From: Coniferiporia sulphurascens
Lineage: Eukaryota > Basidiomycota > Agaricomycetes > Hymenochaetales > Hymenochaetaceae
Assembly: GCA_002794785.1 (NCBI GenBank)
Contig: NBBA01000022.1
Coordinates: 1-64,000, forward strand
DNA length: 64,000 bases
Direction: 5' to 3'
Shown here: in pieces, positions 54,074 to 64,000 of the stretch
Layout: each line of letters starts with the position of its first letter
How positions within the stretch are numbered: the first letter of the stretch is position 1
The notes under the pieces: model-generated
What the model was told of the DNA's origin: nothing
Databases searched by the model: none
The model's input: the letters and a program-made list of their open reading frames with translations, nothing else
Translations under genes and position numbers: made by a program

Positions 54074-55716
54074 ATGTCAGCTAATTTGGAAACACCCTAT
54101 GATTGCATTGTCGTGGGTAGTGGACATGCAGGCTCATGTGCGGCCCTTTCTGCTGCACAGTCAGGCTGCAAGCGCGTTCTTATCGTCGAGAAGGCTCCGT
54201 GTGAGTGGGTGGGAGGCAACGGCTTTTTCACTGCAGGCGCACACCGCACCACGCACGGCGGGCTACCAGACCTCCTGCCTATCGTACGCAACGTTTCGCC
54301 TGAATTGGCGACAACCATAGATATGGAACCTTACTCATCGGAGAATTTTTTGAACGACATCATGCGCCTTTCCAATAATAGGTCTGACAGTACACTCGCA
54401 CAAGCACTCGTCACTGGCTCGCGCGCCGCGGTGGAATGGCTTGCCCGTGACGTCGGTGTGCGTTTCATTCTATCATTCCACAGACAGGCCTACCAGGTCA
54501 ATGGAAGGCAAAAGTTTTGGGGCGGGCTCGTGCTAAGCGTTGAGGACGATGGAGGGAAAGGGCTTATCGCTGACCATAAGCGTGCCCTAGAGAAGGCAGG
54601 GATAGAGACGTGGTTTGAATCAAGCGCTATCCGGATACTCACAGAGGATGATGCTGTGTCCGGGATAATCGTCATGCAACAAGGAAAAGAAGTTAAATTA
54701 TCAAGCCCCACAGTCGTCCTCGCATGTGGCGGATTCGAAGCAAGCCCTGATTTACGCGCGAAGTATCTCGGAGAAGAATGGGCCCGTGCTCATGTGAGTA
54801 TGCTGCCTTTCGGGGGTGCTCCTTGTCATTATTATTGTAGGTGCGTGGGACGCCGTACAACACGGGTGACGGACTGGAGCTCGCCCGAGCGCTCGGTGCA
54901 AAGCTCGCTGGCGATTGGAGCAGCGGTGGATGCCATAGCACATGCTGGGATGCACACTCTCCCACAAACACAGGAGACCGTATCCTCAGCAACCAATTCA
55001 CAAAATCCGGTTATCCGCTCGGGCTGATGCTCAACTCTGCGGGGAAGCGCTTTGTTGATGAGGGAATGGACTTCCGCAACTACACGTACGCAGCGTTCGG
55101 GCGCGCCATTCTGATGCAACAGGGTGGCTTCGCATTCCAGGTTTATGACGCACAGGTGACAAAGTGGTTGCGCGAGGAAGAGTACAGTGATAGCGTCGTG
55201 CAAAAGGTGTTCGCGGATAGCCTTGAGATGCTCGCGCAGAAGCTCGCGCCCGAGGGCCTCGCAGACCCTACTGCCTTCATTGAATCGATCAAAGAATATA
55301 ACGATGCCGTCGATGCGCACCGTCTGGCTCATCCCAATCTTGCCTGGGATCCCTCCATCAAAGATGGACTTTCTACTCTGCCCTCTAGCAAAGTCTACCC
55401 GCCGAAAAGCAATTGGGCCCTCCCACTGTGCGAACCACCGTTCCTGGCTGTGAAAGTCGCATGTGGGGTCACGTTCACCTTCGGTGGCCTCGCAATCGAC
55501 CCGCAGACGGCCGGCGTTCTCTCTGAGCATAATGAACGTCCAATCCCAGGGCTTTTTTGCACCGGTGAGCTCTTGGGTGGACTGTTTTATGGAAATTATC
55601 CTGGGGGGAGTGGATTAACTGCTGGCGCGGTCTTCGGACGGAAGGCTGGTAAAGCAGCGGCCGAAATCGCGAAAATCAAGAATGAGCAGATTGAAAAGGA
55701 CAATAATCGAGTTTAA
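54074..55716 (+). CDS. FAD-dependent dehydrogenase, fumarate-reductase/tricarballylate-dehydrogenase type
   Basis: Model: join(54074..54793, 54841..55716), 531 aa, with a 47-bp intron. The dinucleotide-binding motif is at the N-terminus (DCIVVGSGHAGSCAA, then VLIVEK). The middle has VVLACGGFEASPDLRAKY. The C-terminus has the FAD-binding end typical of the succinate dehydrogenase/fumarate reductase flavoprotein family (GLFCTGELLGGLFYGNYPGGSG). The closest functional match in layout is tricarballylate dehydrogenase (TcuA-like) or 3-ketosteroid dehydrogenase-like enzymes; the substrate is not known. No membrane or iron-sulphur partners are next to it, so it is probably a soluble oxidoreductase. 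The start is the first ATG of the frame and lies nine codons before the FAD motif. Confidence 0.88.
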
Positions 55717-56051
55717 CCACACATTTGGCGCAACGTGATACCACGCCGGAATAAAAGTTGGATTATTTGAAATGGATACGGTGAGTTATGTATTTTGGAA
55801 CAGGCTAGTGAAATGACAATATGAGTATACATATGGTATACAAAATGTGCTAGTACTTCGTCCATCCGTTGAAGTCCTCCCCAGGCCCAGGCAGCGAAGA
55901 ATACGTTAAACCAATAAAAAAGAAGAAACAAGCCCTGTATATGCCGCCTCAATCAACAAGCTTGCGTGCGGATCAACCGGAGACTGGAACAATAGGGAAA
56001 CTGCCAAAGCAAAACACTCAGAAAGGTAAATTGAATTAAAGGGGGAGATGC
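55717..56051. other. Convergent 3' region, no gene seen
   Basis: 335 bp between the stops of the flavoprotein and the HAM1-domain gene. No gene is recognised. Confidence 0.5.
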
Positions 56052-58785
56052 CTACGCCTTGGACCTCCATCCGTCTCCATCTGTGGCGGCAGCGGCGTCA
56101 TCCTTGGCCTGCTTCCTGATCCAACCTTTCTCATAACCACGCTCCGGAAGCAACATTGACTCATGGGTCGTAACGAGGCGGAACTGGCCCTGGCGCTTTG
56201 ACTGGTTCTGATGCGAACTCGGCGTGGAAGATGCTTCACTTTTCTGATTGTTCCAAATCTTGTGGGGAAAGTTGGAAGCATGTTCTATGGGCTAAATCAA
56301 AAAACTAGACTTACGTCCATCATCGCCTGAATCCTTGAGCCTTCTCCGGATTCTTCAGCGGCAGAAAGACGGTCGCGGATTTCAACTAGCCGCCCATTCG
56401 TGTATTCAAGCCCTCCGCGGACGGCGTCGGAAATCGCACTTGAGACTCGTTTCTTAAGTAGACTTGCAAGAGGGATACTGAGAACTCGATAAAGTAAGCC
56501 ATGTTTGCTCTGTTCAAATCATAGGTCAGCAGGCGCTTATTTCAACGTCGAAATTCAGAAGATTCACGTCATGGATCGCAATTTTCAGCGCGTCGATTTT
56601 GACTGATACTTTTTCGACCTTGTAGAAATTTGTACTGGTCGCGCGGTCGCTTGTGTTACTGCTGAGCTCGATTAAGATCGACACGCCCTTTCCTCCGATA
56701 AAAACGTCCGCAAGGCCCGCGTCGCTGATACGCAAGAAGCTCTTCTTACGATAGGAGAACGCAACGTCACGTATATCTGACTGGATCTGCGAAAGCGTCA
56801 CTGTTATTTTGTGATCGTGCTTGTCGCGTATCTCCTTATATGGAGAAAGCTTGACGTAGTTCTGCGTGTTGGCCTCGAAAAATCTAGGAAGAGTGAAACA
56901 GTAATTACTCCCTGCAATATTCAGTGAGAAAGGATAGACTTACTTTGGAAAGAGATTGCGACCCTGGAAGGTGAGGTTTTCAAGTACGACGTCAAAGTCC
57001 TTGTCTACGTACTCAACCCGTGGAACTGGTATATACCCGACCTTCTCAACGAGAGTAGGGATAATCACTTCGCAAATGTCCACCCAGAGCTGAGGACGCG
57101 AACCAATAAGCACCTCCTTCAGTCTTGTACAGTCAGGTTTGGTATGCTTACTGGCGGTTTGTATGTCAGTCTCCCCTGGGTATCAAAGAAGAGGTCCTTG
57201 ATGAGCTGGTTCGTTTCTCCTACGAGACGCCTATTGAGCGAGTCTTCCGACCATGCACGAAACCATCTCTGGATGGAATCGACGAGTGCGTCGCGATGCT
57301 CTTTATACCTAACGCTAAAGAATTTACGGGACTCGTCCTGAAGCTGGCGCGCCTGGGATTCGAATGTCGAGGTGAGAACGAATCCCGGCTCTAACAAACT
57401 CTACAAGGGGTAAAAATCAAGGTCTTATGCCACATAGTTTTCTATGTAAAACCACATACCTTTCTGACCAATGTATCGACGCGGCTCCACCAGGTGCGAA
57501 GCTCTTCATCATCCTGTGCATCCTCCCACATCTTCCGAGAGGCGCTGAACATGTCCTCCATACCTTTGCCGTTTGCGCAACGCTCTAATAGGGTGCGCAC
57601 CTCCGACATCGCCTGATCGAGCATTGGGTCAGCAAAAAATGATGCTTTTTGTTTGCTGCCGGCGGAGGCGAGATGTTCCCCATGGCCAAAGTATGCCTCG
57701 AGTTGTGACAGGAACCAAGATAGTGATGCTTGGTACGAAGGGTGTTCTTGACATTCAACAATGATCTTCTTTAGACGATATATAAACTGTCCGCGGCGCT
57801 CTTTGGGGAACCGTGTCCGAAGGTACTTCTGTCCGCTGTCAAGCTCAGTATTCACGAGCTGCTTGTGCTTGTCTGGGATACGACCAGCCAGATCCCTAAA
57901 GCGCGACCTGAGCGTCTTCTTTATAGGTGCAGCGCTCTTATCTTTATCGGCTCCGATACCGATGTCAGCCGTCATAAAATCGTCCTTGCGCGCGTTCGTT
58001 GATACTGGTAGCCCCGTTCCTGATGCGTCAGCCTTGCGACCGACTGGAGGGACCGAAAAGCCATCATCGAATTTATCGAAATTGCTTGCCGGCATGGCCT
58101 CGTCAACATTATTTAACTCTTCTTGTTCGGGGCGCACGCGGTCAGCAACAGTAGATGCTGCGTCTGCAAATATGTCTAGGCCGATAAGCTTGACGTCGGA
58201 CAACAGTTTGCGCGTCTCGTCATTGGTAATGAAGATCTGAAACAACGTGCGCATGTGCTCCAAAGCTGGAAAAAAGTCAGCCTTTGAGGTCCCCGAAGAA
58301 CTCCACACGAACCTTCTCTGCCGTCTTGCCTGATTTCCTTCTCGGATACAGGAGCATTGACGCCTGGGCCACTTTTGTATTGTGAAGCGGATGTGCGAAA
58401 TAGGAAACTTTGAACGAGTTCATCCGCATTTTTCTCATTCACGAAGCGACGCGCCTGTACGTACAGAATTGAGTACACTAATAATTCTAGAGAACGTTTG
58501 CCATGAACTCACAGTCTCAACGATGCCGCGTACGTCTTCGGTGAGCTTTCTGCCCTCAGGGCTGAGCTGCTTTGTTTCAATGAGCGAATTGTCTCTGACA
58601 TAGCTGAGGGCTTCGTCTATCTGCTTGTTTCCGGGCATGCGACCGTTGCGGAAGGCTTGAATGACGCCATAGAGACGGAGCTTGCGGTCGACATCTAGTT
58701 CCTGCTCTGCTCTGACTGTCGGTGCCGCGACAGAATGTTTTGGAGGGTTTTCGCTAATTACCCTTTGGGCCTTTGGGAGAGGCAT
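56052..58785 (-). CDS. HAM1-domain protein (fungal HAM1 N- and C-terminal domains)
   Basis: Model: complement(join(56052..56258, 56315..56509, 56568..56883, 56944..57089, 57152..57400, 57460..58265, 58313..58454, 58513..58785)), 777 aa. The N-terminal part (KLRLYGVIQAFRNGRMPGNKQ ... HMRTLFQIFITNDETRKLLSD) and the C-terminal part (LWVDICEVIIPTLVEKVGYI, NLTFQGRNLF, RDVAFSYRKKSF) match the fungal HAM1 family, associated with hyphal anastomosis; the fold of the C-terminal domain recalls lipid-binding TULIP/BPI proteins. Seven introns (47-63 bp) keep the frame; two of them (56510-56567, 57090-57151) remove segments that would otherwise read as extra coding. No signal peptide is seen. Confidence 0.82.
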
Positions 58786-59180
58786 AACAAGGAAGATAAC
58801 GAGCTGTAGGACGCCCGAGTCTCAAGACTGGTTTTCGACGAATGTCACGTGCTCGTTATGCCATGACATCATTCCGACCAGCTGTCGATCCCGAAGGCAA
58901 CATTAATGAAGAATATTAACTTAAGTAATTCATCTCCTTTTTCTCACTCTCCAAATTCCTGAGAAGCCACCTGATTGAAAGGAAGTATACAAGCGAGTGA
59001 TGGCCGTTTATTACAACAAGTACATGGGTACACAGACACACAGCCACGGTATTTGAAGTACGTGCGCGGAAGCAAAAAGTGAGACAGTAAACACTATATA
59101 TGTCACAATCGGTGCGCAGTAAAAATCAAGCCACTGATGGGGCGTAAGAGAGACCAACAGCGGGTGCTGAGGCGGCAGGG
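58786..59180. other. Intergenic, no gene seen
   Basis: 395 bp containing the HAM1 gene promoter and the end of the peroxiredoxin transcription unit. Nothing else is recognised. Confidence 0.5.
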
Positions 59181-60112
59181 TCAAATGCTCGCTGAGCCAG
59201 TTGGGAGGGCGTCCGCCTCCGGGCTTGCGTCCTGAGTTGCACCGTCGTCCGCAGGGCCCGAAGCAGGTGCAGGTGCAGCCGCCGTATCGGAAGCCGATGC
59301 AGCGGCTGTCGGAGCTTTCTCCGACTCAATTGATTTAAGCCACTTTTGCACGAATTTGTGATGAGCGGAGAAGTTTATTGTCGTATCAAGAACATCTCTG
59401 CAGGTTCGTATATGTCAGCACGACAACACTAGTAAAGCATACTAAAGTGCCATACTTGATATCACCATTTGCATCGATCACAAATGTAACTCTGCCTGAG
59501 AATAATGGTGTTGAGTTCGTCGGTATTGTACGTCGTCAGTAGTTTGGAAATACATACTTGATGAAGTTAGTCCCATCAACCCTTTTGACACATGGTACGC
59601 CTTCCTTGCCTCTCCTTTTTCGTCACTGAGGATAGGATACTACAGCACAAAGTTCAACAAGGCGTGCCATCGGACACACTGATTATATCAAACTTACCGT
59701 CAAGCCCTGCTTTTCGACGAATTCCTTTTGCTTCTTGACCGGATCGGGGCTAATTCCAATAACTTCCACGTTGGTGGCCTTAAAAACTTCCTCTTCTGTA
59801 TCCACAACAAACTTAGGTCAGACATGTCAGACAGTAATATCACCCGGTTCTAAGCATTACCAGACAGAGCATCCCTAAACTGACAAGCCTCTCTTGTACA
59901 TCCGTACGTTCCTACAAGGAAAGCAGGTTAGTAATGGCGCTAGTACCCGAGTCCGAGATATGTTTCCGATCTAAGCGCTAACCTGACTGAGGATAGAAGA
60001 AAAGCGCCGTAGGTGCTCCACTTGCACCTGGTGTGAACGTGTACGTCGTTCCGTCAAAGTTGGGCAAGGCTAACTCCGGGGCCTTTTTTCCAACAAGAGG
60101 ATGCTTCGACAT
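59181..60112 (-). CDS. Bcp/PrxQ-type peroxiredoxin
   Basis: Model: complement(join(59181..59397, 59456..59495, 59558..59639, 59698..59795, 59861..59911, 59983..60112)), 205 aa. It has a thioredoxin fold: PELALPNFDGTTYTF, then YGCTREACQFRDAL with peroxidatic Cys48 and resolving Cys53 spaced as in bacterial Bcp and yeast Dot5. EVIGISPDPVKKQKEF and RVTFVIDANGDI follow. A roughly 45-residue Ala/Pro/Ser-rich tail extends beyond the domain. The enzyme reduces hydroperoxides with thioredoxin; yeast Dot5 is nuclear, but the location here is unknown. It is divergent from the PalI/Sur7-like gene over a shared 502-bp upstream region. Confidence 0.9.
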
Positions 60113-60614
60113 TCCGGTCGTACAAACTTGAAGCTTGAAGTCAAACCTTCAAAGATGTGCAGTCGATGCTCAGGACTTTCAAGGGAATATTTGGCAATTG
60201 GCGTTCGGAATGGGAGAGACACTCGTACGACCGCTACAAGGGAACACTCATCATATGATCATACAGATTACCTTCTTCGGATAGATGCCCTTTTAAGGTG
60301 ATATCGACCACTTTGCGATTATAAAATCGTCACTTCGGCGTCTCCTTCCACACGAGCTCGTGTCGTTTTCAAGGTTGGTTTGCAATGTGCCTCATAAACA
60401 TATATAACTCTTTGCGTTTTCGTTCCTCAAATGGCCGGATTTTCAGTTTGTAGCAAAATAATAAAATTGCAAGCTGCACTGCAAACTATGCATCCGAAGG
60501 CTCCTATATGATGTTTATCGGTACACCAAATGCATAAACTACGGTCGCTGCCTCTCTGCGCGAACTACCCATATTATCCCCCGGAAACAAACGGACACCC
60601 CTGGACCCACGGCG
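60113..60614. promoter_or_regulatory. Shared upstream region of peroxiredoxin and PalI/Sur7-like gene
   Basis: 502 bp between divergent start codons. No specific binding site is called. Confidence 0.5.
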
Positions 60615-62038
60615 ATGGCAAGAAATAAGTCAGCACCGGATCCTGCGACCGATCCTGGGTCAACGGAACCTGAGGCAGAGACAGGGAGCCCAGAAATCCA
60701 AAGTCCCGAGCACAGTTATTTCGAAGAAGACACGGAAAGCCCTGACGTCGAAAACCAGGATTCCAAGAGGAATCCAAACGAGAACCTCTCCAAAATCATA
60801 CGGATGGTCGAGTGCTTCCTACTTGTCCTCTCCGTTTTATTTGTGGGGTTCACTGCATTATCCACTCCAGTGATACGCCCATTTTATCTTTTCTCCCTTG
60901 ACTTGGACGTGAATGCGAGTGTCGACAAGGTTAGCGGAAAGGCCGAATTCGGGATATGGGGTTTCTGTACGACGGGTATCACAAATACGTTAGTGCATTA
61001 GAATCTGGAACTTGTAAGCCACCTACTGACTTATCCCGTATTTTAGGGTCGGACTGGATCCTCTAAAGCATACCTCACAAGTTTCGAGTAGCGGTTGCTC
61101 GGGTATCAAACTTGGCTGGACTTTTGCCGATGTGTGAGTCTTTCGCTTGTGGTCTACTGGCTTATTATTTCCTATCGTTTCACACAACACGCAATAGACC
61201 CGGCCTCTCCCAAGTAGCACATGTCGTCAGCGACGGCCTGACCGGTGTCCTCATTCTGAACCTCCTGGGTATGTGCGTGGCTTGTGACTGAGAGAGACGG
61301 AAACTTATCCTGCGTTCGTCTGGCGAAGTGGTGGCCTTCATACTTCCTACAGTCGGCGTCTCCATCCTTGCGCTTCTCAAACCGAATTTACTCGCTAAGA
61401 AAAGTCAGACAGGGAATTCCGAATGCGACTCCGGAAATGAAGGTAACCGAGGAGATGGTGAAAAATGCGGTACAGAGGATCTAGCAGACGGAAGGCGCAA
61501 ACTTACAAGGATGGTGGCGCTCGCCACTTCTATAAGCTTCATATTCGTAGCCGCCGTCGCTCTTTTGGACCTTGGCATCCTCCTGCGGATACAGCACGAA
61601 CTGGCAAAGGTAAGTAGTGGTGCCGTAAAATTATCGATTGGGTGTGCCGTGAGTTATTCGTTGCTACTGTTTTTGTGTAAACCACTCTAACGGTTTCTCA
61701 GTTCTATTTTATCATAATAGCGGCTGTATTCATCCTACTTGCGCTCCTGCTAGCCCTTGTCGATGTTGCCTTCCTGTAAGGCCGACAGTTTTTCTGTGCA
61801 AAGTTAATTGGAACTAACCCCTCCTAACAGCGCCGGCCGAAATAAAATGAACCAGGCCGACGAAAAAAAGGGTGACGAGAACGACGTAGACGATGAAGGC
61901 AACGTAGACCGTCCCCCTGCATCAAGGGCAAGCGACGAAAGTCATTACAGTGATGATGGAAGTAATGAGATGGACGGGATGGTTGACGTCCCCTTAGACG
62001 AGTCGGACGAACCGTCACCGTTCAAAGTGCGAAACTGA
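60615..62038 (+). CDS. PalI/Sur7-family four-helix membrane protein
   Basis: Model: join(60615..60988, 61047..61133, 61198..61268, 61329..61609, 61702..61775, 61831..62038), 364 aa. An acidic cytosolic lead precedes TM1 (FLLVLSVLFVGFTAL). The loop carries the family signature FGIWGFC with later paired Cys (GCSG), as in the GLWGYC motif of PalI/Sur7. TM2 (VVAFILPTVGVSILALL), TM3 (MVALATSISFIFVAAVALL) and TM4 (FIIIAAVFILLALLLALVD) follow, then a long acidic Asp/Glu tail. Family members sit in plasma-membrane eisosomes or act in ambient-pH sensing. TM2 and TM3 are separated by an unusually long hydrophilic loop of about 50 residues. Confidence 0.83.
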
Positions 62039-62193
62039 ATTGCTAAGTCCATTATACAAGAAGATTATTGTTAGATGATACAAGTCCATAGCCCTGCATG
62101 CGTAGGCGGTATTTATTATAATAATGAGATGCATCTGTGTATAATATAGACTGGTCATACATTAATCAATCTATTTGGTATGAGCATACCTGT

Positions 62194-63968
62194 CTAATCT
62201 GAAACGGTTATTGTCGTTACCTCCAAGCCTTGCGTCGATGTAGGTAGCCACCCGACACCTTGCCGTACAGCAGATTCCCGAAACAATTGACGGATATCGT
62301 CAATGTTCTCAGGAATAGCCTTCCAGACACCGTCCGCATCCTTGTCGCCCCAGTGAAACGTATGGAATGTGTCTACCTCCATACCTTTTGCCCAAACATC
62401 CCGGACAAACGACGCATTGAAAGGTGGGTCCCAGATCCACCACTGTCATGGCGTGCAATACCAGTCAGTGCGACTCTCACTAATACAACAATATTCGACA
62501 CGCAAGAAGGCACGCACATGATCCACAAACAAGATATTTTCCTCCTCTGGTACGATGAGGTGCACTGCGGTGGGCACCGCAATTTCGAGAAAGCAGTCTG
62601 TTTCCAGGAACGTACCAAGCACCTCGACGAAACTCGGCGTGAGATGCGCAGGGATGTACAATGTGTCTGCGGAACCGCCGATGAAGCGCGTCTCATTGTG
62701 TGTGAAGCGCTGCGCTAGGCGAGTACGCATATCGAGTGGGATGCGCTCGAAGGCTGGCTTACAGACCGGTATACCGAAGTGTTCATCGCTAAAAGCGTGA
62801 GTAATTAAGCGATTGCCATTTTTCTTTATTGTAGTCGAAGATTTTACTCACCCCCACCTGTGATTATTAGATTGTATAGATTAAGAAATGATAAAGAAAT
62901 TTGGAGTTCACTTACCACCAGTCGACCCACCAGCCTTTGTACGTACTCTTAAAGTCCGTCTCGGGATCGGGTGAGACCCTCGCAGGGGGTGCATGGTTGC
63001 TTGAATTTTGCCATGCATCTTCGCTTATCGCAGCATTCGGTATGTATTCTGCCCAAGGTGAGAAATACCACAATCGCGTCTTGTCGAACAGCTGCAGGCG
63101 TGGAATGTTGAGGAGTGTGTCGAAGGGCGCCCAAAGGAATCCCTCATAGCACCCCGTAGAATACGGCGGCGTAGTGAGCACAGTATAGAGCATGTGGTGT
63201 GCCATCTATACAAAGACTTATCAGACGCCTTGTCAATATTATTGCAGGTATGGGAAAAAACAGACACGGCCAGCCATCTTATAATTTCGCCAGTCGCTGA
63301 GATCCTCGTCGGACCCGTAAGAATCAACAAGTACGTCGTACGAATGCGAGAAGCCTTTGTCCTCTCTATTCTTCGGGCCAACAAAAACCATCTGAGTAAA
63401 TTTCCTGTTAGTGACACGATGATTTAGGGCTCCGCCCAAATCACAATAACTCACATTTGGAAAGAACTCCGAGTACACCTCCTTATAAAAGTCCATATTG
63501 ACGTCGTACCGCGCGTGACTAAAAAACACAATGAGGAGCACATTATCAAATTCATGGTAGTTTCTCTCCCCGGGAAAGTAATGCACAGAAGGTAAAGGTT
63601 CTCGTGTGCATACTGGCCCGGATGGTGGAGAAGACGCAGACGGGAGGAACATAAGGTCTGCGAAGATGGGGCTTTCAAGAGAATCTAGTCGTGACATCTT
63701 CTTTGAAGGAGCGGGACCGTTCAAGTATGATTCAGGGTCTGAGTTAAGCGTGGTATATCCCATATAAGCGAGTATGACGAGTAGAGGTAAACATATTAGA
63801 TAGTTGCGCGAACGACTTGTGAAATTCTAGACGAAAGACCCGGTCAGCCAGACATGGTAGTTACACAGTTGCAAATATTTCAAATACCTTTTTGTCGGTA
63901 TTGTTGACGTGTACTCGGCGTTCTGCATCAGCCGCTATGTATACTAAAAAGCCTAGGATAGACACCAT
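62194..63968 (-). CDS. Membrane-anchored protein of unknown function, N-terminus may lie beyond window
   Basis: Model: complement(join(62194..62442, 62518..62788, 62852..62857, 62916..63205, 63266..63391, 63455..63826, 63888..63968)), 464 aa from Met 63968. The frame stays open to the window edge, so more N-terminal sequence may exist. A transmembrane helix (NYLICLPLLVILAYMGYTTL) is followed by a luminal-type globular region: LIVFFSHARYDVNMDFYKEV, HSYDVLVDSY, GFLWAPFDTLLNIPRL, WWWGDEHFGIPVC, RFIGGSADTLYIP, WWIWDPPFNASF. The type II topology and Trp/Asp-rich motifs resemble Golgi glycosyltransferases, but I know no characterised member. The 6-nt exon at 62852 supplies part of WWWGD. Confidence 0.75.
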
Positions 63969-64000
63969 AGTCCCGCACACATCGCTGAATGATAGATAAC

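Noticed and set aside
57090..57151. Frameshift in the HAM1 gene after VQD
   Set aside because: A 62-nt intron with GTAAGC donor and CTCAG acceptor removes the segment and joins YKPP to LWVDI, matching the family.

Overview
The window comes from a filamentous basidiomycete, most likely an agaricomycete. Genes are densely split by introns of about 50-65 bp, mostly GT-AG with CTNA-like branch sites. The proteins belong to families typical of mushroom-forming fungi: a SAP/F-box-like protein, a HAM1 protein, PalI/Sur7, a Zn(II)2Cys6 regulator and expanded GSTs. Gene models were built by hand. Nearly all have exon lengths that sum to a whole number of codons, and most rejoin recognisable protein motifs.

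Layout. 1-5.8 kb: a LINE retrotransposon (gag-like ORF1, endonuclease/RT/RNase H ORF2, A21 tail) followed directly by the 3' half of a tRNA gene. 6-8.1 kb: two small minus-strand genes, then 2.1 kb of gene-free, repeat-rich DNA. 10.2-12.7 kb: an RGS-domain membrane protein of the Rax1 type. 14.1-18.3 kb: a cytosine-deaminase-like amidohydrolase, a MITE-like element with 15-bp inverted ends, a dienelactone hydrolase behind a duplicated promoter block, and a Dabb protein. 18.4-24.3 kb: the actin-capping alpha subunit and a tandem segmental duplication that produced two GST genes and a truncated capping-protein pseudogene. 24.9-30.5 kb: the SAP/F-box-like protein and two tandem paralogues of a small beta-rich family.

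30.6-45.3 kb holds core cell machinery: a SIKE/FGFR1OP2-like STRIPAK component head-to-head with the spliceosome core factor Prp8 (27 exons, 2365 aa), which converges on a large PH-domain protein. 46.8-50 kb: a short Zn2Cys6 factor and cytochrome c oxidase subunit VIIc. 52-55.7 kb: an SDR and a flavoprotein dehydrogenase in tandem. 56-60.1 kb: HAM1-domain protein and a Bcp-type peroxiredoxin. 60.6-64 kb: a PalI/Sur7-like protein and a membrane-anchored protein of unknown function that may run past the right edge.

I see no dedicated defence or secondary-metabolism system. The unusual content lies in gene structure: a 4-nt exon in PRP8, a 6-nt exon in the last gene, three inferred GC-AG introns (two in PRP8 itself), introns of 32-37 nt, and the recent GST/capping-protein duplication, whose protein changes cluster in one 29-residue patch.
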